NCBI GenBank assembly: GCA_964344485.1
Contig: CAYFNF010000006.1
Location: forward strand, 34,574-98,573
Direction: 5' to 3'
DNA from: CAYFNF01 sp964344485
GTDB lineage: Bacteria; Patescibacteriota; Patescibacteriia; UBA9570; XYC2-FULL-38-9
Length of the DNA stretch: 64,000 nucleotides
Position numbers and translations under genes: made by a program. Below are positions 17,101 through 25,890 of this stretch, one piece after another; positions within the stretch are counted from its first letter, which is position 1, and each line of letters starts with the position of its first letter. Below the pieces are notes generated by a model. The model did no database searches. It was not told the DNA's origin and saw only the letters and a program-made list of their open reading frames with translations.

Positions 17101-20100
17101 CACGAGTATAGTACGTGATGGATGTTCCAGTTACTTCTGTTACAAACATGACCCGACCCCGAGGATCCATCAACATTCTGCTACTGACTGCATGGGCAAC
17201 ATCTCGAATGCCGGTTTCTTGCTGCAATCGAGCTGCAAATCGTTCTGGTGCAGGCTCCATAAAACGCGACATCTCAATCAACTGCTCATAGGTTACTGTC
17301 AGGTCACGAGTAACTACTGCGCCGGTTGCATCTTCCACCTCAATAATCGCGATTTGTTGGTCATCGTTGAATCGCGTGATACGAGCGACTGCACCGTTTG
17401 CCAACCCTTCACCCTCAGCGGCTGCGACATCCGGGCCACTCCACTGAAAGCGAATTACATGCGTCTGATCCTCTGACTCACGATCAAGACGGAACATCTC
17501 TGTTGGAAGACCAAGCGAAATCAACAGATGTTCACCGTGTACGGTTTCTCCACCCGTCAATTGTTCATAGTACTGTTCTGGTGTCAGAAGCGTCTCACCA
17601 CGCGCAGCTTCTTCTTCTGGTGTACCGATACTGACGACGCGACGTTCAAATCTGCTTAATGGCGGACCGTTGCGTAAAAACTCTGCAAACGCTGACGCAG
17701 TCATGTTTTGTAGTACGGTATTTAATGTCGCTTCACCGACCTCAACTTCATCTGCAACATTACCTTGTGCGTCTACAGCGCCACGATACCAGAAGGATAT
17801 TACTGGCTCTGTTCCTACGCCGGTTTCTCCTGGATAATGAGCACGCTGCACCATCACCTCTACTCCATCGACTAACGCCCATGCATCAGTTCCGTCCGCT
17901 GCTGGAATACGTCCGATCTCTCTTGCCGCTCCTGCACCGTGATAGGTCAATACTTGTCCAGGATAGATCGGTGGGTTAATTCCAAACTCAGCAGAGACGC
18001 GATCTAATGTTTCATATGCATCTTCTCCGCACTCAGGTGGACTTTCAGTGACTTGTAATACTTGAGGGTCCCCGATGTGTAACTCTCTCCACAATGGACG
18101 ATCTATCCACACTAACTCTCCGTTAATTACTAGTGCTAATTCTTCTCCACCTCCTGGGATATGTCGCACTTCAAACACTGTTGGTACTGGGTCAAATCCT
18201 GTACGTCCAAGTCGAGCTGCCAATGCATCTGCATCTCGCACCTCTCCAATTGCTCCACTACGCATCTCAACAAAATTTCGTTCACGTTCTAAGCGCTCAG
18301 CCTCTGCTTCATCTGCAGCAGCTGTCGCTGAACGTTCAGCTTCATCTAGCGCTTCGAGAGTGTCTTGTACTCGTTGTCGTAGATCTTGAAAATGATCAGA
18401 ATCTTCGTTTCCTACTACTGGAACTCGTTCATCAAACTCTGACCCTTGCACTTGAACTCGCATCACTACTTCAGTTGCGTCAGGGTCGATAAACCGTGTA
18501 TGTGTTAGTAGTACTCGTTCATCATCAGGCAGGCCAAGGTGCTCGCCAAATCGCTGCATGACATAGTCATCAATGCGTTCTACTACAGTTCCACCGTGTC
18601 GTTCTAGTGCTCGTCGCAGCATTCCTCTACCAAGAGAAAAACGGTCGTCTGAACGCCGATACAACACTAAGTCTTCCATGGAAAGATCCGCACCAGTGAA
18701 TTGAGCTACTAACCGCTCATGTTCAGCAGACATGCTCTCAATTAAGATAATACCGTCACGAATCAAACGAACGAACTCTTCCATAGTACACTGATACGAC
18801 AGCTGATCTAATGCCGGAGCAATATCCGCATCTGATACACCACCTTCCTGGCTCTCAAATGCTCTAGCGAGCTCTCCCTGCTTTCTGCGACGCAATCCTC
18901 GCGTATGATCTGTATCAAATAGTACAATGCCTTCTTCATCTACACGAAGATCATGAATTGCATCACCCGGACGGAGGTTCACAAAACTACGCCGAATCTC
19001 TGGGTCTCCGTCTGGCCCAGTGACTTCATATGTTCTTTCAATAGTAAATTCAGTAAATGTGCCTGCGTCACGATCCCTCTCTGTCGCAGTGGCCCCGCGG
19101 ATCATGAACGTCGGATGCAGCTCAGAGAAATCATCTCGAGCACGGAAGCTAGCGTCTGAACGAAGATGTTCGATATTCTCTAAATGCTCTCTGCCCTCAG
19201 GGTTCAGTGCACGTAACTGATCAAGTAGTTGTCTAAAGTTCTCACCGCGAATGCCCTCACGTGCGGATTCTGCAGCATCTGGCTGTTCTTCCTCTAAATT
19301 AAATAGGGCGGTCATAATACGATCTATTGAAGGATCGTCCGGGAACTGACTTAAATACTCATTAAAACCATCGATACGTTCTTGTTCTGCATCAATCTGT
19401 GCTTGTAATTCATCGATACGAGCACGTAGTCTTTTTTCTTCTTCAGATGGCTCAGCTTCTCTGCGTACTTTAATTCGCTGATGAGATTCTCGCTGTAATG
19501 CTGGATACAACCGTTTCGAAATCTGCTGTTGCATCTCTTCAATTCTGCGCTCTATCTCTGTTCGAATTTGGATCCCTTCAACAGCTCGCTCTCGTTCTTG
19601 CTCCACTTCCTGCGCTGCTTCTTCTAGAGCAGTACGGCGCTCAGCAGGAACATCATGAAACATTACTGGTGCTTCAATATCATCAGGCAGTGCTGCCTCT
19701 AATACTGGAAGGTCCGATTCCATAGCTTGCACAAGGTCACGCAACTGATTCACGCGCGCAACTCCATCTTCCACTGAGAGTCGTCGTGCAGCATCAGTAG
19801 CATGCAGAGAGTGATTAATCTCGGACAGCACTGTCCACGCACTCGCAAAGCGCTGTCGAAAACGGGTACGTACGTCTTCAGGTACTGCGTGTCGATATGT
19901 TCCTGCTCCTGTCTCGCCTTGAGGAATGCGGTCATTCACTGCGCGAATCACTGATCTCCATCGAGCTAATGCATATGAAAAACGTTCAAACTCTTGGTAA
20001 CATAATTGTTCCCATTCTAATATTCCTTGATACTCTAATCCTCCTTCTTCTGCGCGTGTGATACGCACTGGTGCAGTAATTTTTCCATCTGCTCCTGGTG

Positions 20101-21397
20101 TTGGTTCCCAACCTAATGTGGATTCTACAGATACTCGTCGTCCGTCACTCGCAACAGTTCGAAAGCGTCTTGGCTGGTCTGCACCTTCTGATGGATCTGG
20201 AGGTATAACATCTAATTCTAAATCAGGGACTGCATCAACTTCGTATGCTAACGGTGCACGTCGAACGCGTGCTTCTGCGCTCCTACGTGCTCGTGCCTCT
20301 CGCCACGCTGCAAGGGCTTCTGCAGTAACCGCAGCTGGAACGCCAGTATACACTACTCGCTCGCCGCCCCCTCTTCGCTTGCTTGTGCGTGCAGAGATAA
20401 TACGCATGCCAACGTCATCTCCAGTTAAATCAATGCCCTCTACATCTAAATCCGATGGAATGTTTATTCTATGGCCTTCTGGTGTAACTGCCACTCGCTG
20501 ATCGTCAGGTTGGTCAACTATGGTACATGGATACGGTTCGTCGCGCTCTTGTTCTAGTGCATCAAGAGTATGATTGATATTCGGAACAATATCTGGCTTA
20601 CCTCTGCTGCTTTCAGTGCCGCCTCCGCCCTCTGTACCGCTGCTTGCACTTGCATCACCACCTTCAGCTTCACCGCTGCCTGCTCCACCTCCTGATCCAG
20701 CGCTTCCTGATGCTCCACCTGCTCCACCTCCTGAAGAAGATGTTGATTTTGCGCCTCCACCTTTTCCAGAACGCGCTGCTACTACTGCTGCTTCAAACGC
20801 CTCTTTTGTATCTGGCGGCACTCCAGTGTATGATTTTGGTCTTCCGTCCTTTGCTCTATTAACACGAACGACTTCAATAGTGGTATTCGCTCTATCTAAC
20901 GCATCTAAATCAACTCCAATAGTTGGTAGTAATACAATTTGACCGTCCGGTGCTTGAACTGCAAGACGCGTCCCCCATTCAATTACCGGGCCACTGATTG
21001 TAAGGCCGGTTGCTAATTCTGGCAGTCCTGGATTTGGATTGTCTGGTTTTCTTGGTGCTGAGCGGTCTGGCCGTCTTCCACCTCGTCCATCGCCACCGCG
21101 TCCACCGCCTTTTCTGCTTCCACCGCCTCCACGTCCGCCACCTCCAGCTCCTTTTCTAGATCGGCCTCTTCTTTTATCGTCTTCTCCAGCAGGTCGGCCT
21201 CCACCGCGGCCACCACGACCGCCACGTCCGCCACCTCCACCTTTTCGGCTTCCACCGCTGCCTGAACGGCTCTTTGGTCGTCCGCCGCCTGTGCGTTCTC
21301 CAGCAGGTCGGCTTCCACCGCGGCCACCACGACCGCCACGTCCGCCTTTTCTGCGGCCACCACGTCCGCCGCCGCCTCTTTTTCCACCTTCTGTCAT
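14132..21397 (-). CDS. Giant 2421-aa protein with RGG-rich N-terminus, function unknown
   Basis: Not recognised. Residues 1-125 are almost only Gly, Arg, Lys and Ser with many RGG/RGGR repeats, a composition typical of RNA-binding disordered tails in eukaryotes. A series of beta-rich modules follows, several ending in YTGVP or Y.G near residues 140-480. Then come a highly charged coiled-coil (about 585-700), further beta modules, a Pro/Gly/Asp linker (about 1590-1660), a helical block (about 1665-1850), a second Pro-rich linker (about 1855-1915) and more beta modules to the end. There is no signal peptide or transmembrane segment, so it is probably cytoplasmic. It is last in an operon with the 771- and 587-aa proteins (12-nt gap). 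Confidence 0.85.
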   Translation of the reverse strand: MTEGGKRGGGGRGGRRKGGRGGRGGRGGSRPAGERTGGGRPKSRSGSGGSRKGGGGGRGGRGGRGGGRPAGEDDKRRGRSRKGAGGGGRGGGGSRKGGGRGGDGRGGRRPDRSAPRKPDNPNPGLPELATGLTISGPVIEWGTRLAVQAPDGQIVLLPTIGVDLDALDRANTTIEVVRVNRAKDGRPKSYTGVPPDTKEAFEAAVVAARSGKGGGAKSTSSSGGGAGGASGSAGSGGGAGSGEAEGGDASASSGTEGGGGTESSRGKPDIVPNINHTLDALEQERDEPYPCTIVDQPDDQRVAVTPEGHRINIPSDLDVEGIDLTGDDVGMRIISARTSKRRGGGERVVYTGVPAAVTAEALAAWREARARRSAEARVRRAPLAYEVDAVPDLELDVIPPDPSEGADQPRRFRTVASDGRRVSVESTLGWEPTPGADGKITAPVRITRAEEGGLEYQGILEWEQLCYQEFERFSYALARWRSVIRAVNDRIPQGETGAGTYRHAVPEDVRTRFRQRFASAWTVLSEINHSLHATDAARRLSVEDGVARVNQLRDLVQAMESDLPVLEAALPDDIEAPVMFHDVPAERRTALEEAAQEVEQERERAVEGIQIRTEIERRIEEMQQQISKRLYPALQRESHQRIKVRREAEPSEEEKRLRARIDELQAQIDAEQERIDGFNEYLSQFPDDPSIDRIMTALFNLEEEQPDAAESAREGIRGENFRQLLDQLRALNPEGREHLENIEHLRSDASFRARDDFSELHPTFMIRGATATERDRDAGTFTEFTIERTYEVTGPDGDPEIRRSFVNLRPGDAIHDLRVDEEGIVLFDTDHTRGLRRRKQGELARAFESQEGGVSDADIAPALDQLSYQCTMEEFVRLIRDGIILIESMSAEHERLVAQFTGADLSMEDLVLYRRSDDRFSLGRGMLRRALERHGGTVVERIDDYVMQRFGEHLGLPDDERVLLTHTRFIDPDATEVVMRVQVQGSEFDERVPVVGNEDSDHFQDLRQRVQDTLEALDEAERSATAAADEAEAERLERERNFVEMRSGAIGEVRDADALAARLGRTGFDPVPTVFEVRHIPGGGEELALVINGELVWIDRPLWRELHIGDPQVLQVTESPPECGEDAYETLDRVSAEFGINPPIYPGQVLTYHGAGAAREIGRIPAADGTDAWALVDGVEVMVQRAHYPGETGVGTEPVISFWYRGAVDAQGNVADEVEVGEATLNTVLQNMTASAFAEFLRNGPPLSRFERRVVSIGTPEEEAARGETLLTPEQYYEQLTGGETVHGEHLLISLGLPTEMFRLDRESEDQTHVIRFQWSGPDVAAAEGEGLANGAVARITRFNDDQQIAIIEVEDATGAVVTRDLTVTYEQLIEMSRFMEPAPERFAARLQQETGIRDVAHAVSSRMLMDPRGRVMFVTEVTGTSITYYTRADMNQRDPDTGETRRHTLSTEQFFAQFGTEEGQMRLNPGRRAWIDDREQAAAAVSEFGISPERLKTPRQRFYEILNGSIDGSPVYLGIPNPEQSLRSGDFVRRRQVDGGTHEERVIFMVEDRGTHDVRLTYTVQGVDGAHHCSFNRFLHGLGSGEFIYRPLGFGPGGAGPGGAPPPPGPDAGGRRSPRGGARGRTGAGPRPDADGAPPPAGEAGAGPARPDAGAGTPMDYGDRYEAPPADEVEDAPEPVPEFTPIEGRDIAGFINVMPGEELEQKLEQFFADLRRRFNESAARTVKMFGGSAVERSLQTLRRRILTFVRRRNSHHRVYMSHRVNQGSEVVDARFNNILREEIALVAEIERELSRFEHHVGSTGAASAFRATYYQATEPNDAGQGAWMARMDRILEEYESVLEAIRALPTGQYQRRAPRGPAAPPPGPEGPPPGPGAGPRRPDADSAGPPPRPSASPAPEPGTDRGGARRGPARREAVRVEEYGLTWSQTGFTQEWADTLTGNAATYYDQLESIGVTFEHFAHGLEVPAQGLRAEAQLIDMTPPGLVALTIISTADRRSQTDYVTIEEFLGQTASLINPDQRAQGLQVRDERFGVAWRGLLTRDVRAETGAIGEMTGLQLADYNRGLVTLDGERIYVDSIPESSDVFVQIGRNQTRMSAEQLVDFIGQREFVSARIHEACQNFDLDLQGQFGLMEGIQNAFTLDGENLEITPTYSLSNVSTDSSGLPDISAAEPNVRVRTAGLDQNVSLTAVRIAIRQGRIVPRDEVTHHAPEDMAEFTDAWAGTLPEEARALLEDLRIGQPGAPDDEGRPRMRNQIRLRDLETQMFDPLYARRLRYEWHPEDQTITVTGGRDVERLPIVEFLRRVQEGRGIVPAWQMNNFENLLFAFRDLGLLQPNEVGRQESTGADGRSGSRSPVDEGPLRDGLIFTDGNIPIQIERRPENPYHVVIIDGNSGARNVYTVNGLIDLARRGRIARRAEA

Positions 21398-21409
21398 ATA
21401 TTTATATTA

Positions 21410-23725
21410 TTACATTACTTGTTGAAATTGATGTTCTTCAACATACGATTCCAGCTGATCTAGCTGAACTACTAATGAGAACAACGGTCGTCCGTCTGGT
21501 CCCATGACTTGGCCAGCATACCGGCCGTCTTCTAACTGCGCATCTATGACTAACGCTCTTCCAGTAGCGTCTTCAAAACGCGCGTCTACGTGTGTACCGA
21601 GGTCGAAGTCTGTTCCAATAGCTTCGGCGTCTGGTACAATTCCTTGATATAAATCTTGCATAATATCAAATGCTTGTTGATGATCTTGATGAAATAGTGC
21701 TAATTCTTGCAACCGTCCGTCTAAATCTTGATTCCCGAGCATCTGCTCAATTGATGAGCTGACAATATACGCTTTCGCCATCACTGTTTGAAAATAACCA
21801 ACCATGACTACAGTTTCTTCTGCTGGGTCCAGATTAAACATTCCATCCCTAATGTCTTGTAGTAACTGCGGAATTCCAACAGCTGCTTGTTGTACCTCGT
21901 TATCATTAACTGCTTCACGATTTGCTACGCGCACGAGAAACGTCTCCAATCGCTGATCTAGTCGCCGTATTCGATGCACAAGTGCAGCACCACGGGATGT
22001 GGCGTCCTGTGAACGATAACGCTCTATATACGCATCTCGCCCGATCTCTCGAGCACGGTGACACATCGCATGATACGCAACCAAACTCGAACATTCATAC
22101 CGTGCTGCATTCAGTGTACCGACGGCTTTTTCCACAAAGAATGGATTTTCATCTCCCTGCGCAATCANNNNNNNNNNCTCTCGTGCTCTTTCAACCCCGT
22201 CATATGCAGCGCTCAAATCTGCTTGAATGGTATCAAAATCTGGTGGTGCAGATGCGCCAGTCTCAAAAATATCTTGTAGTTGCGCAGACCTTCTACGAGC
22301 AACTTCTATTGCTGGCGCAGTAACAGCAACGACTTCATGAATATCATCTTCTACGTCTTCATAATTCATTAGAACACATGTAGGTTCAGCGCGAACAAAA
22401 GCGTTCATCGGAACGTTCACTGTCTCTCCGGCAGTGGTTGTTCCCTCTGCGTCTAATGCTACCGCTGCAATATACCCTTCAAGAGGCGCTGGATCTGGTT
22501 CATCAACTAAACGAAAACGTATGCGCTTGGCTGTATCGTAAAAGTATCGTTGTCCATCAGCGTACCGTGACCATCGTCTATGTAACGCTGCCCACTCAGC
22601 ACGCATCTCTTCTGGCTCCATTACACGTTCTTCTGGATCTGGAAGTCGTGCATCTAGTGGTACTGGATCACGATCTATAAAAGTATCGGTTTCGATTGGT
22701 CCACCATCGCCATCATCATCCGCGTCAAGATCAAGTTCGTCTAAATCCGCATATGGGTCACCAAGGTCAAAACCTCCTGGAACATCCCACTCTCCTCGTC
22801 CATCAGGAATTCTTGTGTCGTCATCTAGAAGTACAAAAGGTTCACCATCTGCATCTGTTGTAAAATCATCCATCCAATCCGTAGCTCCAGCTGGTACTGG
22901 CTCTTCTATCGTTGGTTCACCATCTTCATCGTCTGTCGGCGGCCCTTCAATCCAATCTGCTCCGGGGGAACGTGGGCCGTCATCTTCGAGTACTGGAAGA
23001 GGCTCACTATCATGTCCAGGCGGTGGTCCAACTCGTGAGCGTTCGGAACGTGGAGCACTCTCATCTACAGTTGGACGTAAATCCTCAATCCAAGAAGCAA
23101 CCCCCATACGCCTCCAACTTGCGTAGTAATCTTCATCCATTCGCAAGAAAAACTGATACGATCGACGGACTGCTTCTCTGAGAAGATGCTCATCTCCAGA
23201 AGCTACTAATTGTTCCTGAACTTGTGGAAATACTGCTTGATCGGTATCCGAAATTGGTGGTGAATATAAATACCCGGGATTCCTTCGGCACTGTTGAACT
23301 ACATGACGAATGTGCTCTTGCAATACCTCTTCTGGTGGTATTCGGATATCATCTAGCACCGAACTGTAGCCAGCCCTGTCCCAGCCGTTATAAAGATCTC
23401 TTGCTGACTCCCGTATCTGAGCGAGATACGTTTCACGAATTTTCTCTCGCAACCTTGCCTGCTCCTCTCTGCTCAAAGATGCGCAATATAAACGAAATGC
23501 TTCTTGAGAAGCTGCTCTATATGGCGGCAGAATCATGCCAATACCAGTAGCTGCTAATTCTATTAAATCGTCTAAATCTTGTCGGACTCGTGCATCCAAT
23601 CTCGCACGATCAATTGGTACATCATGCTCATCTATACCAACAATAGGCGGACCTGAATCATGCCCTGGTGGTTGAACTGGATCTGGTGGCCTTCGCCCTC
23701 CTGGTGGTTCTGGTCTATCTGACAT
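21410..23725 (-). CDS. 771-aa protein, middle gene of the giant-protein operon
   Basis: Unknown function. Residues 1-235 are clearly related to the N-terminus of the 587-aa protein (shared: GPP.VGID..DVPID, ASxExFRL, DIR(I/V)P.E, LLR(E/D)AVRR.Y, W...GV..WIEDLR). A very acidic, low-complexity linker (about 240-370, many D/E) follows, then a beta module (YFYDTAKRIRFRLV...PLEGYI), an alpha-helical region and a final beta module (GRYAGQVMGPDGRPLFSLVV) like those of the 2421-aa protein. Ten N at 22168..22177 lie near residue 517; the frame agrees on both sides. No signal peptide. Confidence 0.8.
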   Translation of the reverse strand: MSDRPEPPGGRRPPDPVQPPGHDSGPPIVGIDEHDVPIDRARLDARVRQDLDDLIELAATGIGMILPPYRAASQEAFRLYCASLSREEQARLREKIRETYLAQIRESARDLYNGWDRAGYSSVLDDIRIPPEEVLQEHIRHVVQQCRRNPGYLYSPPISDTDQAVFPQVQEQLVASGDEHLLREAVRRSYQFFLRMDEDYYASWRRMGVASWIEDLRPTVDESAPRSERSRVGPPPGHDSEPLPVLEDDGPRSPGADWIEGPPTDDEDGEPTIEEPVPAGATDWMDDFTTDADGEPFVLLDDDTRIPDGRGEWDVPGGFDLGDPYADLDELDLDADDDGDGGPIETDTFIDRDPVPLDARLPDPEERVMEPEEMRAEWAALHRRWSRYADGQRYFYDTAKRIRFRLVDEPDPAPLEGYIAAVALDAEGTTTAGETVNVPMNAFVRAEPTCVLMNYEDVEDDIHEVVAVTAPAIEVARRRSAQLQDIFETGASAPPDFDTIQADLSAAYDGVERAREXXXXIAQGDENPFFVEKAVGTLNAARYECSSLVAYHAMCHRAREIGRDAYIERYRSQDATSRGAALVHRIRRLDQRLETFLVRVANREAVNDNEVQQAAVGIPQLLQDIRDGMFNLDPAEETVVMVGYFQTVMAKAYIVSSSIEQMLGNQDLDGRLQELALFHQDHQQAFDIMQDLYQGIVPDAEAIGTDFDLGTHVDARFEDATGRALVIDAQLEDGRYAGQVMGPDGRPLFSLVVQLDQLESYVEEHQFQQVM

Positions 23726-23726
23726 A

Positions 23727-25490
23727 TTATTGTTCGTCTGAATGCTTAATTAGCAATAACTGATCTTGAATCATCTTTCGATGTAGTGCATCAGTACAAC
23801 TAGGCAATGCTGCTTGAAGGTCCTGTTCATACTGCACATGCTCCATGCCGCCAGATTGAAGCAAGCCACCAATACCTATATTGGCTGCTTGTGAAACACC
23901 GATTGAATCTACGGACCATGCTCCTGATTCTTGCATACGCGGCATAAGCGCTCTGTCAAACTGGTTAATAACTGGTCGAAGCTCTTCTCGCATCGCCTGC
24001 ATACCGTATGCTTGGTCTAGAGCTCGCAAACACTCTATACTCCTATCCACTTGAGCGTTGCCTTGACCATAATACATCTCTACTGCTTCTGGACATTGAA
24101 AATATGCAGCGCATAGATCGTGCCAATACGAATGACCACTCTCTCTATCTGCTGATAGTCCATGACTCTCAATAGCCGCATATAAACGTTGCTGTATTGC
24201 ATGTAATAATTCATGAATCATGGCTCCGGCAACACGATAGACATTCATCATCCTGACGAACGTATCATGATAGACTTCGCCTGACTCAGAATCTGTTCGT
24301 TCAAGAGAAGAGCCGAAGTCTCCTCGGTTCACATACACTAAGTCGTCTGACCGGTGCGCCGAATATGTATTTGCAAACGCAAAAACTGTTTTCGTATTAA
24401 ATCGATCGCATAATGGACCAAATGCTCGCAGTACGGTATCAGCTGCACGTAGCATATATTGACTGTACTCAGGCCCTTCATCAAAAGTACTTGTCACCTC
24501 ATGTAATCGAGCCATTGTCGGGATACGCATTAGAACTAATGAATCTCCGTAGTGAACAGCCTCTTCTGATGGATATTTGTCTGGATCAAAGAAGTCTGCG
24601 CATTGCAATTCGACTCCTCCCTCAGTTTTACCTTCATGATACTCTCGTAGCTCGTGAAGCTCTATAGGGGTATACGTTAAAAAACCAGGATGTACACCTG
24701 CGCGTATTTGCTCAATGGTTGTTCTCACACCCTGAACCGCATCAGCAACTGCCTCACTACGAATAGCTTCTAACCTATCTCGATAAGGAACTTCAACGTG
24801 AGTTGCAGGGTCAAATGGTACAGCGCCGCTTTCTTCACTAACTGATCGTAAATCTTCAATCCAATCTCCAACGCCTACATCTTGCCAAAAAGAATGATAA
24901 TCCAATCCTTCAGCAAGCCCAGCACTATATCCTCGTCGAACAGCATCACGCAATAAACCTTCCTCTCCGGTGTCAGCTAATCGATCGCGAATCATTTGAA
25001 ATGCATCTGCGCTCGCAGCTAGCACTGGCGCTTCGATATGCGCCATAGGATTCGCACGGATTTTTTGTACTTGATGAGCAATATACCGCTCTTGCATCTG
25101 TTCTGAAGGGACACGAATATCTGTTAGCAAACCTGCACAACCAGCCTGCTCCCAATTAGGATATACATCACGACAATGTTCATCTATTTCCCACAAATAA
25201 CCATCTTGCATGAGTAATCTTATACATTCTTGCATTCTGCTATCTCTAGAAGTATAAAACAAACGAAAGCCTTCTCTTGAAGCATCATCATCAGATGGAG
25301 GGTTTATAACTCCCATTCTTGTCTGTGCATCAAACTCTGAAATGGCATCACGAACTGGTGCTGGCAATGCATCATAGTCAATTGGTACATCAAGCCCGTC
25401 AATACCAACATGAGGCGGTCCTGCGTCATGCTCCGCTACCTGTACTGGGTCTGACCTTCTTCGGCCTCTATTTCCTGGTCCATCACTCAT
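23727..25490 (-). CDS. 587-aa putative zinc metallopeptidase, first gene of the giant-protein operon
   Basis: Residues 1-235 match the N-terminal domain of the neighbouring 771-aa protein. The middle and C-terminal part contains AGAMIHELLHAIQQ, a HEXXH zinc-protease motif at residues 426-430, followed by a conserved-looking SYWHDLCAAYFQCPE that could supply a third ligand. I cannot assign a peptidase family. No signal peptide or membrane helix, so the likely target is cytoplasmic; the co-transcribed 771- and 2421-aa proteins are obvious candidates. The stop overlaps the next gene's start region by a 1-nt gap. Two promoters lie upstream and no SD is present. Confidence 0.75.
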   Translation of the reverse strand: MSDGPGNRGRRRSDPVQVAEHDAGPPHVGIDGLDVPIDYDALPAPVRDAISEFDAQTRMGVINPPSDDDASREGFRLFYTSRDSRMQECIRLLMQDGYLWEIDEHCRDVYPNWEQAGCAGLLTDIRVPSEQMQERYIAHQVQKIRANPMAHIEAPVLAASADAFQMIRDRLADTGEEGLLRDAVRRGYSAGLAEGLDYHSFWQDVGVGDWIEDLRSVSEESGAVPFDPATHVEVPYRDRLEAIRSEAVADAVQGVRTTIEQIRAGVHPGFLTYTPIELHELREYHEGKTEGGVELQCADFFDPDKYPSEEAVHYGDSLVLMRIPTMARLHEVTSTFDEGPEYSQYMLRAADTVLRAFGPLCDRFNTKTVFAFANTYSAHRSDDLVYVNRGDFGSSLERTDSESGEVYHDTFVRMMNVYRVAGAMIHELLHAIQQRLYAAIESHGLSADRESGHSYWHDLCAAYFQCPEAVEMYYGQGNAQVDRSIECLRALDQAYGMQAMREELRPVINQFDRALMPRMQESGAWSVDSIGVSQAANIGIGGLLQSGGMEHVQYEQDLQAALPSCTDALHRKMIQDQLLLIKHSDEQ

Positions 25491-25515
25491 AGAAACAAAG
25501 TGAATTACGTTATTA

Positions 25516-25544
25516 ATTTTAACATAAATTCATGCTTTTTTCAA
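25516..25544 (-). promoter_or_regulatory. Proximal promoter of the giant-protein operon
   Basis: Minus-strand TTGAAA (25544..25539), 17-nt spacer, TAAAAT (25521..25516); start of transcription expected about 18 nt before the ATG. Confidence 0.6.
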
Positions 25545-25606
25545 CTCGACCAACTCTCTCCATGCTTCATCGTGCTTTTCTGCGCACAACTTATGTAAAA
25601 CAGTGC

Positions 25607-25635
25607 AGTATATAGGAAAAAAACGAATTTGTCAA
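25607..25635 (-). promoter_or_regulatory. Distal promoter of the giant-protein operon
   Basis: Minus-strand TTGACA (25635..25630), 17-nt spacer, TATACT (25612..25607), a near-consensus promoter giving a leader of about 110 nt. Divergent from the tRNA-Asp promoter 40 bp away. Confidence 0.7.
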
Positions 25636-25675
25636 GTCTAGCCTAAACACATTGTTGCGCGCTGGGTGCTAACTC

Positions 25676-25704
25676 TAGACAATGAATAATAAATGTTGTA
25701 CACT
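25676..25704 (+). promoter_or_regulatory. tRNA-Asp promoter
   Basis: TAGACA (25676..25681), 17-nt spacer, TACACT (25699..25704), about 40 nt before the tRNA 5' end. Confidence 0.6.
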
Positions 25705-25744
25705 CTTCCCTGTTGTCTGCGATTGCAGTACAATATCAATTCCA

Positions 25745-25821
25745 GGGGGTGTAGCTCAGTTGGTTAGAGCGTCTGCCTGTCACGCAGAAGGCCGCGGGTT
25801 CAAGTCCCGTCACTCCCGCCA
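25745..25821 (+). tRNA. tRNA-Asp (anticodon GTC)
   Basis: Acceptor GGGGGTG pairs with CACTCCC (one G-T), D-arm GCTC/GAGC, anticodon stem TCTGC/GCAGA with loop CTGTCAC, T-arm GCGGG/CCCGT with loop TTCAAGT. G73 (discriminator) and an encoded CCA end are present. Anticodon GTC reads Asp codons. Confidence 0.97.
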
Positions 25822-25844
25822 GACGAGATGATTTTGAACAAAAC

Positions 25845-25876
25845 AATACCGCTGAAAGAGCGGTATTTATTGTTGT
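25845..25876. terminator. Terminator after tRNA-Asp
   Basis: AATACCGCT (25845..25853), loop GAAAG, AGCGGTATT (25859..25867), followed by TATTGTTGTT; the minus strand has TATTGTTTTG, so it may also serve the converging regulator gene. Confidence 0.8.
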
Positions 25877-25890
25877 TATAAAGCACCAAT

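Noticed and set aside
21039..21425. Proline-rich 128-aa ORF on the plus strand
   Set aside because: It is the antisense shadow of the RGG-coding segment; repeats of GGA/CGT codons keep the opposite frame open.
22168..22177. Split of the 771-aa gene into two
   Set aside because: The frame is continuous across ten N and the flanking sequence has the same composition.
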